Shown here: positions 30,757-43,900 of the stretch, piece after piece
How the letters are laid out: every line of letters starts with the position of its first letter
How positions within the stretch are numbered: the first letter of the stretch is position 1
Source of the DNA: Lepus europaeus
Taxonomy: Eukaryota; Chordata; Mammalia; Lagomorpha; Leporidae
DNA length: 64,000 bases
Assembly: GCF_033115175.1 (NCBI RefSeq)
Contig: NC_084827.1
Span: 180,017,601 to 180,081,600 of the forward strand
Reading direction: 5' to 3'
Program-made: the position numbers and the translations under genes
Notes under the pieces: model-generated
The model's input: the letters and a program-made list of their open reading frames with translations, nothing else
Databases searched by the model: none
What the model was told of the DNA's origin: nothing

Positions 30757-33700
30757 CTAGAAGGCAAGGAGCGCAGCGTCAGGGGTGGCCACGGCACCGG
30801 TGGGCTCCTCCCAGCCACAGCCCAAGGGAGCAAGCACCGCCTGCCAGCGTGCCGCCCCCAGCATGTAGGCCGGCCTCCCACCCGCAGGGGTGGATGATTC
30901 CGGCAGCCTCCTCCCACTCTGCCCTGCCCCGCCCCAGTGCACAGCAGCCCTGCAGCTTCGGGACGGCTCTCTTCACCTCACCGGTGCAGACGCGCCCTTG
31001 CCTGGGGCCAGTCTGGGTTCAGGGCCCCAGGCCCGAGCCAGCAGCCCGTGGGGGCTGCTCTGAGGTTCAGCGATGGGTGCAGACTCTGAATTGTACCTGT
31101 GATGCCTGTGGCTGCCTTAGTCCAATTCTGAACCATCAGAAGACCGGACTGACCCACAGGGCCACACGGGCCCTCCAAAATACAGCCAGAGACTTGCCAC
31201 AAGCCTTGGCCCACAGCGTGCGCCCCAACCACAGTGTCCTGGCTGCCCATGGGACATTGGCTTCAAGACACCACCCCCCTCCCGGTCCCAGGGCACTGGA
31301 CTCGCCAGGATGGCTCAACTCCTGTATATAAATGGCACAGCATTTGTACAGAACCTCGCACATCCCCCTGCACACTTCAGATCATCTGTAGGGGCCGACG
31401 CTGTGGTGCAGTGGGTTAAAGACTCTGCCTGCGGTGCTGCCGTTCCATATGGGCGCCTGTTCGAGTCTCAGCTGCTCCACTTCCGATCCAGCTCCTTGCT
31501 GATGGCCTGGGAAAGCAGTGGAGGATGGCCCAAGTGCTTGGGCCCCTGAACCGACATGGGAGACCCAGAGGAAGCTCCTGGCTTCGGATTGGCAAAGCTC
31601 CAGCCATTGTGGCCATCTGGGGAATGAACCATCGGATGGAAGACCTCTCTCTCTCTCTGTCTCTACCTCTCTCTATAACTCTTTCAAATAAATAGAATAA
31701 ATCTTGAAAATCAATCATCCGTAGATTGCTTAGGATACCTGCTGGAGTGTAAATGCTACGTAAATAGCTTTATACCACGTTGCTTAGGGAATAACAAGAA
31801 AAACATCTGTGCTTGTCCAGTACAGGTGCAGTGTTTTCCCCAATACTTCTGCCCCGAAGCTGCTGAGTCCCCAATGCAGAGCGCACGGACGCAGAGGGCT
31901 GAAGGCTCGGCAGCTTCTCCTGGCCGTGCAAGCACCGAGCTCCAGAGGAGAGGCAGAAATACAACCCCCCACCCATCCTGTTCTCCTCCCCCACATCAAT
32001 GCAAAACACCATGCAGAGTGGGCAGGGGTGGGCAGGGGGAGAAAGGCGGCTCCGCACCTGCAGCGCGTCCTCCGGGATCACCTCCTTCCAGGACTCGGAC
32101 ACGCGGAGCTGGGAGTAGGAGTTGGAAAGCAGCTCGATGACGGCGGGGGCCGGTGCGCAGATCCTCAGCACCTGCAGTCCAGGTGGAGACAGGCGGGCGC
32201 GTGGGTTCCAGGTCCCTGGGTGACCTCACCACGTCCACGTCACACGGGGGACAGCGGGGTGGCTGCAGGGGTCGGGAGGGTTCCGTGCAGAGCAGCACAG
32301 GCAGTGGCTCTGCAGGGAGCGGCCGGGGGCTGAGCACCGGCACAGGGCATCGGCTGGGGCAAGCGTTTAGCCTGGGGGCTAAGATGCCGGATGCATCTCT
32401 TAGCAGAGGCCCCGCGCCCCGCTGACCCGCACCCTGGGAGGCAGCAGTGAGTTGCAGGGAGCTGGGTCCTGTGCCCACGTGGGAGACCTGGGCTCACTTC
32501 CTGGCTTCGGCCCCGGCTGTTGGCGGGCGTTAGGGGAGTGAACCAGTGGAAGATGTCTCTGTCTCTTTGGCTGCCTTTCAAATAAATTTTTTAAAGAATC
32601 ATAAAACTTAAGAATTGTTTAAAAAGCAAGCTTTTCATGCTGCAGAAGTCTGAACATACGCCAGTGTAGACCAAATAGGACGATAAACCCCGGGTCTCTT
32701 TCCCCAGCCTTTGGCCAGTCCTGGCCATCCGGTCCCCCGGTAGTATTTGGAAGCAAATTGCATGTGTGCCCTCTCTCATCTGTAAGTAAAGGATTACCGT
32801 TGTAACATCCGGGAAACCAACAGCTGTTTCTGACTGTCACCTGTGGTGCCGCCGGGGCGCAGGCTCACCGCGTTCTCGTCCATGCTGTCACATTAACAGA
32901 ACAATTCCTGTGTCTGCGGAGGAACCCAGAGACGGCCGACACAGTAGGATCGGCGGATAGGATGTGTGTTTAAATCGCTCACTTTTGTTTCATGGGATTT
33001 GTCTGTTGTAGAAACTGGGTTGCTTTGTCCCGCGAGCTCCTCACGGCGACGGTCCTGCCGGCTGCGTCCCGGTGGGGCCGCGCTGCTCTGCCTGTTTCTG
33101 TCCATTTGTGGTTGGAGTCAGAAGTCGGACCAGACGCCGACGGCAGAGAGGGGCTCTCTGTTGGCCAGGATTGTCCCTCACCAGAGATGCTGGTTAAGGT
33201 GCCCGCACCCCACGCCCCGTGCCAGGGAGCCTGGATCTGATCCCCGGCTCCAGCCCCCTGCTACTGCACACCCTGGGGGGGCAGCAGGTGACGGCCCAGG
33301 TACCTGAGTCCCTGCACCCACCTGGGAGACCTGGATGGAGTTCCTGGCTCCGGGCTTCAGCCTGGCTGAGCCCTGGCTGATGTGGGCATCTGGGATGTGG
33401 ACCAGCAGATGGGAGTCTGTCGGTCTGACTCCCAAATAAATAGAAAACAAAGACAGTTCTTCCTGTTTCTTGGCTTGGAAGGCTGAGATGACACAGCTTT
33501 GCTAGGACCAGGCACTGTGTTTCTATGGATACACACATGCACACGCATATGTATATATTCAGGCATACACACATATGATGAGCATATGTACACATACATG
33601 CATACACACATGTATGAGGATATACACACATGCGTGCATACATATATACACGTATGTATATGTATGTATATATAAAGTTTATTTGAAAGAGAGAGCGAGT

Positions 33701-35850
33701 GAGAGCTAGAGCAAGAAGAAGACAGAGATGGAGTTCCCACTGCCTCAACGCCCCCAACCACCAGAGGTAGGAGAGGTGGACGCCAGGAGCCGGGATCTCC
33801 ATCCAAGTCGCTCACGTGAGTGGTAAGAATACAAGTATTTGGCCATCATCCGCTACCTCCCACGCCATTGGCAGGAAGCTGCATCGGAGGCACAGAGTAG
33901 CCGGGTCTTGGACTAGGTGGTCCCGTGTGGGATGTGGGTGTCCACGTGGAGGCTTACCCCACCGCCCCACAACGCCTGCCCTCCAAGGGAACACTTGCAT
34001 CACTCATCATGACTGCTGCAGTTACGCCTCACTCATCCCTACGGTTTCAGACCTAAAACTCCTTTAAAACAGAAACACACGGTGCCTGTGCTGTGGTGCT
34101 GAGGGTAAAGCTGCTGCCTGGGACACGAGCTTCCCTCATGGGTGCTGGTTCGAGTCCCAGCTGCTCCACTTCTGATCCAGCTCTCTGCTGTGGCCTGGCA
34201 AAGCAGCAGGAGATGACCCAAGTCCTTGGGCCCCTGCACCCACGTGGGAGACCCAGAGGAAGCTCCTGGCTCCTGGCTTTGACCTGGCCCAGCCCTGGCT
34301 GTTGCAGCCATCTGGGGAGTGAACCAGCGGATGGAAGATCTCTGTCTGTCCCTCTCTCTCAGTAGGTAATTCTTAAAAAATGAACTAACTACAGGTATAT
34401 GTTTCAACATGGAGAATTTCACAATATCAAACAAGAAAGATGAGATTTTCTAAATTAATTTTCTTTCTTTAGAGATGATCATGGCTAACATTTTGTTAAT
34501 TTTGTTTCACTGATGTTTTATGCATTTAAACAAAAAAAAAATTAGTGTTTATACAGATGGTCCTCACCTTAACCATACTTGACTTAGGATTTTTGGACTA
34601 TGATGGGGCAAAATGCAGCCCACATTTGGTGGACACCAAACTTGGAACTGTGCATTTGGGTCTCTGTGGGCCAGTGCCATGTGGGGTCTCTCTCTGTGGC
34701 GATGCTGGGCAGCTCCGTTGGGTCCACGCTCACAGGACAAACTAGAGGACACGGCTGGGCTGCTGGGCTGGGCTGTCCGGGGGGCAGGGTGGCGTGCACG
34801 CATTTCCCCCTTAGATCCATTTACCTCGGGGTTAGCAGGACGTTACCCACTGCACGTCGAGGAGCACCGTAGGACAACAACGAGCGAATGCTCTGTGTAT
34901 TATTCTGAAGCTTCATCATTTTCCTACTCAAAATAAATTTTTAAAATTCAAAACTTATAAACAAGCATTTCAAGTTTATTGTAATGGCCACATACTATTC
35001 CATGAATGTCATCTCTCTGCTGGCTCACTTCTCAAATGCCTGCAATACCTGGCCTGGGCAGGCCTAAGTCAGGATCCAGAAATTCCATCTGGTCTCCCTC
35101 ACCAGTGGCAGGAGCCCAGGTACTTTGCCATCACCGGCTGCCTCCCAGGTGCACGAGCAGGAAGCTGGATTGGAGCCAGGCCCTTCCCTAGGGGACACAG
35201 ATGTGCCAAGTGGTGGCTTAGCCCACTGTGCCACACACCATCCTCAACATTCTTCGATTTGATGGCGATGAATATTTTAGAACATAAATGTATTCCTTTT
35301 TGCAGCCAACCATTCTACTTTCAATGCTTACATTGAATTCCTGGGAACAGAGTTGCAAGGTCCATTTTAAAGCTTTGAAAACCAACGGCCGACGTCCTTG
35401 GTGCCTTTGAAGGCCTGTGTGTGACAGGGCTCTGCCCTCTGCCCAAAGCGTCTCATTGGTTATTTGGGCTCGAGAGGCACAGTAGGGAACATTCACTTTT
35501 CCCGCTGATGGACCAGTTGTCTTTCTTCTTTGGTGACTTGATAATTCTCTTTTCCTCACCTTCCTGTCGGTATATTCATTTTTTAACTGATTTGTAAGTT
35601 CATTTACTAAGGCTATTTTTCAGGCAGACAAGCATTTTTGCAAGTGATGATTTTTTTCTTACTAAATATTAATATTTCTTGTTTATTTTCTTGTCTTATA
35701 TCGGCTGGAGTTTTTAAGTTCAATGTTAAATAACAATGGTGGTAGGCACAATCACCTTACTCCTGGATTCCTGGTTTTAATAGAATTATCTTTTTTTAAA
35801 GATTTATCCATTTATTTGAAAGGCAGAATTACAGAGACACAGAGACACAG

Positions 35851-35890
<40 letters not shown>

Positions 35891-37588
35891 TCTTCCATCC
35901 GCTGGTTCACTCCCCAAGTGGCTGCGATGGCTAGAGCTGTGCTAATATGAAGCCAGGAACCAGGAGCTTCTTCCAGGTCTCCCATGCGGGTGCAGGGGCC
36001 CAAGCACTTGGACCATCTTCTACTGCTTTTCCAGGCCACAGCAGAGAGCTGGATCGGAAGTGGAGCAGCTGGGACTCGAACCAGCGCCCATATGGGATGC
36101 CAGTGCTGCAGGCGGTGGCTTTACCTGCTAAGCCACAGCGCTGGTCCCATTGCCTACTTGTGAATAACTGAACTTGGCTTATAGCTTTATTTTTAGGGCT
36201 ATTTTGGCCAGATTTTGATATCAATCTATGTTAAATAACTTAGTGAACCTACCTGAGAAATTGTCGTTTCGGTTGGGAAGGTTGAAGAAGGCTCGGCAGA
36301 GCCTGCGTCTCACATTGCCTATGCCTGGCCGGAAACACTTGGCTAGTTTCAATTTCTCCCGTGGATATTAGCATACTTGATTTTGATTTTGTTAATCTCT
36401 GTTTCCTAGAAAATGATCTTCTGTTTAAAGGCGCTCAGTCTGGGTGCGCAGGGAGGAGGTGGCACGGGTGACGGAGGATTATTCCGGAAGGGCTGTTGAC
36501 TCGGGGCTACTGGAGCAGGGGCGGGAGCCGGGGAATGACGGGAAAGGTGCAGTGTCCTGGATCTGGGGCAGAGCTCTCGGCACCCCGGCCTGAAGAGCGG
36601 TCTGGGGCTGGCTCTCCAGAGGCACCGGTCTACTGGAGCAGGTGCGGGAGCCGGGGAATGACGGGAAAGGTGCAGTGTCCCGGATCTGGGGCAGAACTCT
36701 CGGCACCCCGGCCTGAAGAGCGGTCTGGGGCTGGCTCTCCAGAGGCACCGGTCTCTGGTGGGGGATCCCAGCGAGCCTGGGGCAGAAGTGCCGTGACACC
36801 CCACTGGCTACACCTGGCTGGGAGACCCCGGGGCAGCCTTGGGGTTGTCGTGGGCAGCAAGTCCGCGAGGCGGGCGCTCCACTCCGGGAATAAGCACCCT
36901 TTTCTCCTGAAGTTCACTGCAATGGTATTGTCAATGTTCTTGTTTTTCCTGGTTCAGTCTTGCTGTAGACGTCTCTATTTTAATTTCTCTTTCAAGGAAT
37001 CAGTTATCGTATTTTGTCAATTGGTTCTCTTACAAAATACTCTACCCTATTAATTTTTGTTGTATTGTTCATTCCGGTGGTGTGTGCTAGTTCCCTTTCC
37101 GGCTTCTCAGACGGATCGCTCAGCTACTTTAGTAACATTTGCCTCCCGCAGTCATAAGGAAAGCGACTTCTGAAATGGTATGAATTTGCCTCTGAACCGG
37201 GCTGAGGTCGTATCCGTAGGTTGTGAGGCACAGCGCTCTGGCTGCCTGTGAGTCTGAAACTACAGGTGTGGCGGTGATCTGGGAGTGCGGGACACCATGT
37301 GCAGAGAGGTACTTTAGAAGTGTCACAGCTTGGGGCTGGCGCTGTGATGAAGTGGCTTAATCCTCTGCCTGTAGCGCCGGCATCCCATATGGGTGCTGGT
37401 TCGAGACCCGGCTGCTCTACTTCTAATCCAGCTCCCTGCTATGGCCTGGAAAAGCAGTAGAAGATGGCCCAAGTGCTTGGGCCCCTGCACCCGTGTGGGA
37501 GACCCAGAAGAAGCTCCTCGCTCCTGGCTTGGGATTGGCGCAGCTCTAGCTGTTGCGGCCATCTGGGGAATGAACCAGCGGATGGAAG

Positions 37589-37639
<51 letters not shown>

Positions 37640-38418
37640 TCCCCCCTTCTCTCCTTCTCTCTCTGTGTAACTCTGACTCTCAAATAAATAAATAAATAAA
37701 TCTTTAAAGAAAAGGAGCAGCTTTTACTTTAACGTCCTGGCTGTGTGCACTGCGGCTCGCACAGACTCTGGTTGGGACACGAGGAGCGGTCCTATTTTGC
37801 TGGGTTCCAGTTCCATTTGTATTTGTCGTATTCATGACTTGGAGCTTCCACGCTCTTCTTCCCCAGCTGGGCCGTGAGAGATGAACTAGAAAACCGCCCG
37901 GCGTTACTCTCCGCCGCTTATCCATGTCAGTGGCATCTTTTTCGGCACCAGAGGGTGAAGAGCCTCATCTCTCCCTGCTGACGGCTTCGCCAACACCAGG
38001 CGAGTCCTTCCCTCTTCACTTCCTGATTCTTCCATGTGGCACATTGATAAAAGATACATTGATAAAAGAAACTTCGGTTTCGCCAGCATTACCTCTGCAT
38101 ATCCCTTAATTTTAATCTTTTATTTCAGGGGCTGGCGCTGTGGTGTAGTGTGTTAAACCTCCACCTGCAGTGCCGGCATCCCATGTGGGCGCCGGTTCGA
38201 GTCCCGGCTGTTCCACTTCCAATCCAGCTCCCTGCTGATGGCCTGGGAAAGCAGTGGAAGATGGGCCAAGTCCTTGGGCCCCTGACACCTGTGTGGGAGA
38301 CCTGCATGAAGCTCTTGGCTTTGGCCTGGCCCAGCTCTGGCCTTTGGGGAGTGAACCAGCAGATGGAAGATCTCTCTCTCTCTCTCTCTCTCTCCCCCTT
38401 GCTCTGTAACTCTGGCTT

Positions 38419-38460
<42 letters not shown>

Positions 38461-40950
38461 AAGAAGTGGCAGCAAAGGCAGATTGTCGGCGGGTGGTGAG
38501 TGGGTTGGGGGAAGATTTCTGGAGGAAGTGCCAACCCACCAAGACCCGGCTGTGGTGCCGCAAGCTGCAGCCAGACAGGGAGTGGGGTGGTGCAGGCGGG
38601 GCAGGCTCACTGTGCTTTGTCTGGGAGGTGAGAAGGAGCAGGCAGCGCTGGTTGGGGCACGGGGTTTGACCAGGGCAGTGGTGGCACGTGACGGGGAAGG
38701 AAGGAGTCTGGGGCAGGGTCAGCCAGGAGCCGCGGACACGGGGGAGCCCCGAGGGTTAGGAGTGGAGGAGGGACAGGGCTCCGTTTCCATCTTGGCAATC
38801 TCACCACGGGCAAGAGGTAAGAGAGCCTGGCCAAGGTTCCCGCCATCCAGAGGGGCAACGGTGGCGGCAGTCAGGATAGAAGGAGAGGGAAGATTCCGGG
38901 GCACAGTGGCCGTGACTGCTCCGGCTGAGCTCTCGCTGAGCGCCATGCCCTTGGTGGCTGGACTGTCTCCACACCAGCTGCCCTCGGCCCCACCGCTCCC
39001 TTGCCACAAGCACCGTGAGCTGGCCACATCCTACGGTCCACGCTCCGCATCTCTTGCTGTTTCAGCCACGTCCGGCCAGTCACGAGGTCACCCTCTCCCT
39101 TCTTCACTGGCTCCACTGGCCGCTCCTCCCCGGTTCCTGGGCTGCTGTCTCCTCTTTCCGCCCGTCGGAACGCCCTGCTGCCCCACTCCCCGGTGAGCTC
39201 ACCAGGAGTCCGCACGCCGCTGGCTGTGCAGGGTCTGCCCCGGCTCGCTCAGTCTCTCTGACTCCAGATTGACATGTAGCGCTGTTGTCCGCTCTTGGCC
39301 ACAGCACAGCACAAGCCCAACTCCTGTGCCCCCGCCCTGAGCTCGCCACCTGCTGCTCTCAGACGACAGTCCTGACTTCTCTGTCCCTGGCATCCTGTGT
39401 CCAACCTGAAACCCTGGGGGCTCCACGTTCAAGACCCATCCCGATCCGGTTCCCTCCCCGTGCACGCCAGCGGCATTCTGCGTGGGATCATAGCCACAGC
39501 CTCCCAACTCACCTCTCTGCTCCTGTCCCCTCCTAAGGGATTTTCTTGACACAGCGGCCAGGAGGAGCCTCACAAAACACTAGTCAGGGGATGTCAAACC
39601 TCCGCTCAGACCTCCAGTGGCCAAAGTCACCACGGGGACCCTCAGGAGCCCGGCCCGCCTCTGCTCCCTCCCCCTGCCCGCTCCTCCACTGAGCTGTGGG
39701 CTCTTTCCACGGGCAGCCATGGGGTGGGGGGTGGGGGGCTGTTGTTCTGCACACACGCCAGGCCCCCTGCAGCCCCCTGCTGCACAGCCTACCCCACGCC
39801 CGGCTGATGCAAGCCTTTTGGTTGAAAGTCACCCACCCTATCTACCCTCCGTAGGCCTGCGCCAGGCCCAGCCCGATCCTGCTCTCCAGAGCCCTTTCAC
39901 TCCAACAGCCCATTGCACGTGCCTACGGTCTACGCACCCGTCTTCCTCCTCCAAATGCGAGGCAGAGGGACTTCTTCGTGTCTGCTCTGCTCACCCAGTT
40001 CTCCTAAGCGGCTGCGTAACTAACAGGTGCTCCGTGAAGACTGCTGAACAAACCACAGACGACAGTCCTGACTTCCCTGTCCCTGGCATCCTGTGTCTGT
40101 GGTTTATTTTCAAAAAAGTGCAGTAGGAGGGCATGTTTTTGAGACCCTGATATCTAAAAGTGCCTTCTTTTGCTATCAGGGTGAACCCTGTTTGGTTGAG
40201 TCTACAATTAGAGTATTCAGACTTTCCCTTTAAAAATCTGCAGATGGGGCTTGTGCTGTGGCGTAGCAGGTTAAGCCTCTGCCTGTGGCCCTGGTTCGAG
40301 TCCTGGCTGCTCCTCTTCCGATCCAGCTCCCTGCTGTGGCCTGGGAAAGCAGTAGAAGATGGCCCAAGCATTGGGCCCCTGCACCCATGTGGGAGACCCG
40401 GAAGAAGCTCCTGGCTCTTGACTTCAGATGGGCCCAGCTGTTGCAGCCATTTGGGGAGCGAACCAGCGGATGGAAGACCGCTCTCTCTATCTGTAACTGC
40501 ATCTCAAATAGATAAACAAATCTTTAAAACAATAAAAATCTGCAGATGACATTTCATCGTCTTACGCTCTGTTGCAGCCGAGAAATAGGGGTCCAGACCG
40601 ATTGTTAGTCCTTGAGGAACAGCCCGTTTCTTCCTGGGAGGCGTTGCACGGTTTTCCATGTCTTTTTAGGAGGTTTCTGCTAGAGTGCATTCAGGTGTGT
40701 CCCCACCACTGCTCGCAGAGAACAGCTACCCAGCTTCTAACCAAGCTCAGGCTTGCCTGGCAGCGAAGTCTTCTTCTGTTACGTCTTTGTGATTATTTCT
40801 GAGCTGCTTGCTCCAGCTTCCTCGTTACTTGTCCGGAGGTCGGCTCTCTGCTTTCTGCCTTCGGCATTGCTGTTTTCTTTTCTAATTTCCTGGCTCTGTT
40901 CTTTTTTTGTATGTCCTTAACAACAATTTTTATTGCATTTATTTGAAAGG

Positions 40951-40988
<38 letters not shown>

Positions 40989-43900
40989 TCATCCTCTGTT
41001 TCACTCCCAAACACCCACAACACAAGGCCAGGATGAAGCCAGGACCTGGGAACTCAACCCAGGTCGCCACGTCTGTGGCAGGAATCCGAGAACTTCACCC
41101 ACCACCTGCTGCCCCCCAGGGTGTGCGTTAGGAGGAGGCTGGAGTTGGGACAGAGCCAGAACTCGAACCCAGGTTCCCAGCATCTTAACCACTGCACCAG
41201 ATGCCAGGCCCCAAGAAGAACCTGGACATCAGTCCCCTTAGCAGCACTGTGGTTGCCTTCCCAACAATGCACAGAGGTTGTTTGATCAGTCATGGCCATT
41301 ACCCCTCCCCCCACCCCCAGTAAGCCAAGTCATGGCCTTTCCCCACCCCCCACCCCCAGTGAGCCAACCCGGGGAGGTTTCCTCAGGGCTGGACATGAAC
41401 ATGGCAGCTGGACAGCCCAGCGGTCGGGGGAAGGCAGAGAGAGGAGCCATTCTGAGGACGGAGCTGACTCCCCGAGCAGACCCCGACTGGCCCCTCGGTG
41501 ACACCATCAGGGCACCGACAGCCCCTCCCCAGGTGCATACGTCTGTCCATCTTGCCATGACAGAACAAGGTGCGTTTCCCCAGTCAAACCTCTGAGTTGG
41601 GTTTTCTGCTACTTGTGGCCAAAACCGTCTGTATCAGCCAGAGTCCAATCGGACAAAAGAGAACATTCTAGATCTTTCAACTGGAGAGAATTTCACACCT
41701 GGCCCCGATGACACCAGCAATGGCGCCACCAAGAGGCCAACAAGGGCACGGTGAGGCAGCCCAGAAACCAGAACCCAGACAGCGGCTGCTACCTTACGAC
41801 CAGTGGGTCCTCGGAGTGCAAGGTGCAGGGCTGCCCACGGGCGGCGGGACCCCAGTCCGGAGCTGCCTGGTGTGGCCGGGGCCTTGCGGGCAGGAGCTGC
41901 CTGGCGGCTGCACGAGGTACATGGGCGGAGGAGAAGCACCGTGGCTCCCTTTCCTCCTCACTCGTTTCCCGCGGCGTCTCCCGTGGAGCCAGGAGACTGT
42001 GTTCAGCTCGAAGGCGTCCAGCGGAGAACTCAGAACAGCAGGGAGGGGCGGGCGGCCACGCAGGCAGCCGGCCCAGCACCGGGAGCTACGCCATCGGCAT
42101 GGCTGGCCTTGAGTGAGTGAGCCCTGTCTCTGAGCTGTAACGTAAGGATTTAGCCTGGGATTGGACCCTTGTTGTCCGGGGCCAGTTCTCTCCTCGGTCC
42201 TCCTCGTCGCGTCCTCCTGCTGGCTTTGTGGCCTCCTTCTGTCTTCTTCCTGGGATTTTCTTCTGGGCCTTGGGATGGGAGACGCGGATTTCCCCTCTCC
42301 TTTCTGGATTCCTTTTTTGTCCGTTTCTTCCGTGAGTCTGGTGACTTTTCTCTTCGCCTGGCTTTGGTTAAGGTGCGATCCAGTCATGGTCAGCGGGGAG
42401 GGGTGGGCTAGGTGCAGGCGGAGTCGGGGTCGCTGGCTCAGCTGGTGCTCACACGGTGGCCAAGGCAGAGCCCCCTCAGCGGACACTTCACTCCAGCTCC
42501 CCAAATACGCTGCATCTCCCCAAGCTACCCCACTGCCCAGCTACACTGCTGGGTGATGCCTGCTGGGGGGTGACGTCTGCTGGGGGGTGACGCCTGCTCG
42601 GGGGTGACACCTGCCCAGGGGTGACGCCTGCTTGGGGGTGACGCCTGCCCGGGGGTGACGCCTGCTCGGGGGTGACGCCTGCTGGGGGTGACACCTGCTC
42701 GGGGTTGACGCCTGCTCGGGGGTGACGCCTGCTCGGGGGTGAGCCTGCTCGGAGGTGAGCCTGCTCGGGGGTGACGCCTGCTCGGGGGTGAGCCTGCTCG
42801 GAGGTGAGCCTGCTCGGGGTTGATGCCTGCTCGGGGGTGACGCCTGCCCGGGGGTGACGCCTGCCCGGGGGTGACGCCTGCTTGGGGGTGACGCCTGCCC
42901 GGGGGTGACGCCTGCTCGGGGGTGACACCTGCTCGGGGTTGACGCCTGCTCGGGGGTGACGCCTGCTCGGGGGTGAGCCTGCTCGGAGGTGAGCCTGCTC
43001 GGGGGTGACGCCTGCCCTGGGGTGACGCCTGCCCTGGGGTGACGCCTGCTCAGGGGTGATGCCTGCTCGGGGTGACGCCTGCTCGGGGGTGACACCTGCT
43101 CGGGGGTGACGCCTGCTGGGGGGTGACGTCTGCTCGGGAGTGACGCCTGCTCGGGGTTGACGCCTGCTCGGGGGTGACGCCTGCTCGGGGTTGACGCCTG
43201 CTCGGGGGTGATGCCTGCTGGGGGTGACGCCTGCTCAGGGGTGACGCCTGCTCGGGGGTGAGCCTGCTCGGAGGTGAGCCTGCTCGGGGGTGACGCCTGC
43301 CCAGAGGTTGCCTTGAGGGCACTGAGCATTTCTGTCCTCCCCCCTCTCCGCTCCCTTCCTCTTGCCTCTGTGTTCAAAGCTGTTTTTATTTTAAAGATTT
43401 ATTTATTTGAAAGTCAGAGCTACAGAGAGAGAGAGAGAGAGGGAGAGACAGAGAGAGGTCTTCCATCCGCTGGTTCACTCCCTAGATGACTGCAATAGCC
43501 AGGGCTGGACCAGGCTGAAGCCAGGAGCCAGGAGCTCCACAGGTGTCAGGGCCCCAAGCACTTGGTCCGTCCTCCACTGCTTGCCCAGGCCATCAGCAGG
43601 GAGCTGGATGGGAAGTGGAGCAGCCGGGACTTGAACCTGGGCACCAGTGTTGGTATCGCAGGCAGCGGCTTTACCTGCTAGGCCACAATGCCGGCCCCCA
43701 GAGACATTTTTAAGAAGACAGAGGTGGCTGCTCTTTGAACCTGGTCATCACACTGACACTGGAAAAATTATGACCTTGGCTCTCCTCCCTCCCCCGATTT
43801 GTTTTCCTCCTAACCCAGTGCGGTCCGCACAGGCCTTAGAGAAGGAAGCAACGGAGCAAGGCACAGATTTGCTGCAGAGGGAGCGCCGGGCAGGCCCTGG

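Larger units (their letters stand above)
30757..32057 (-). other. ASB18: Last ASB18 intron (1301 bp)
   Basis: This intron is bounded by GTGCGG at 32057 and CTTCTAG ending at 30757. It contains a DNA-transposon copy split by a SINE (31313-31860), and otherwise unique sequence without coding character. Confidence 0.85.
34930..37120 (-). mobile_element. L1 LINE, antisense decayed fragments with insertions
   Basis: The plus strand carries T-rich antisense L1 ORF2 sequence: TTCAATGTTAAATAACAATGG... CAATCACCTTACTCCTGG... at 35720-35770, continuing at 36150-36420 and 36920-37080. It is interrupted by SINEs at 35008-35242 and 35790-36148 and by a GC-rich insert at 36430-36905. Reading frames are destroyed. 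Confidence 0.65.

Noticed and set aside
29733-30917. 394-codon minus-strand open frame over the ASB18 3' end
   Set aside because: It is the wrong frame: the SOCS box is encoded in another frame at 30571-30756, directly after a splice acceptor.
33520-33672. CRISPR-like or regulatory array
   Set aside because: This is a plain alternating-dinucleotide microsatellite without spacers.
41794-42504. 236-codon minus-strand frame in the ASB18 intron
   Set aside because: It has a charged, low-complexity middle but no domain, splice sites or homologue that I recognise. It is most likely chance in GC-rich intron.
42541-43377. 278-codon minus-strand proline/arginine-rich open frame
   Set aside because: This is a by-product of the 17-bp minisatellite (three units equal 51 bp); there is no independent coding signal.
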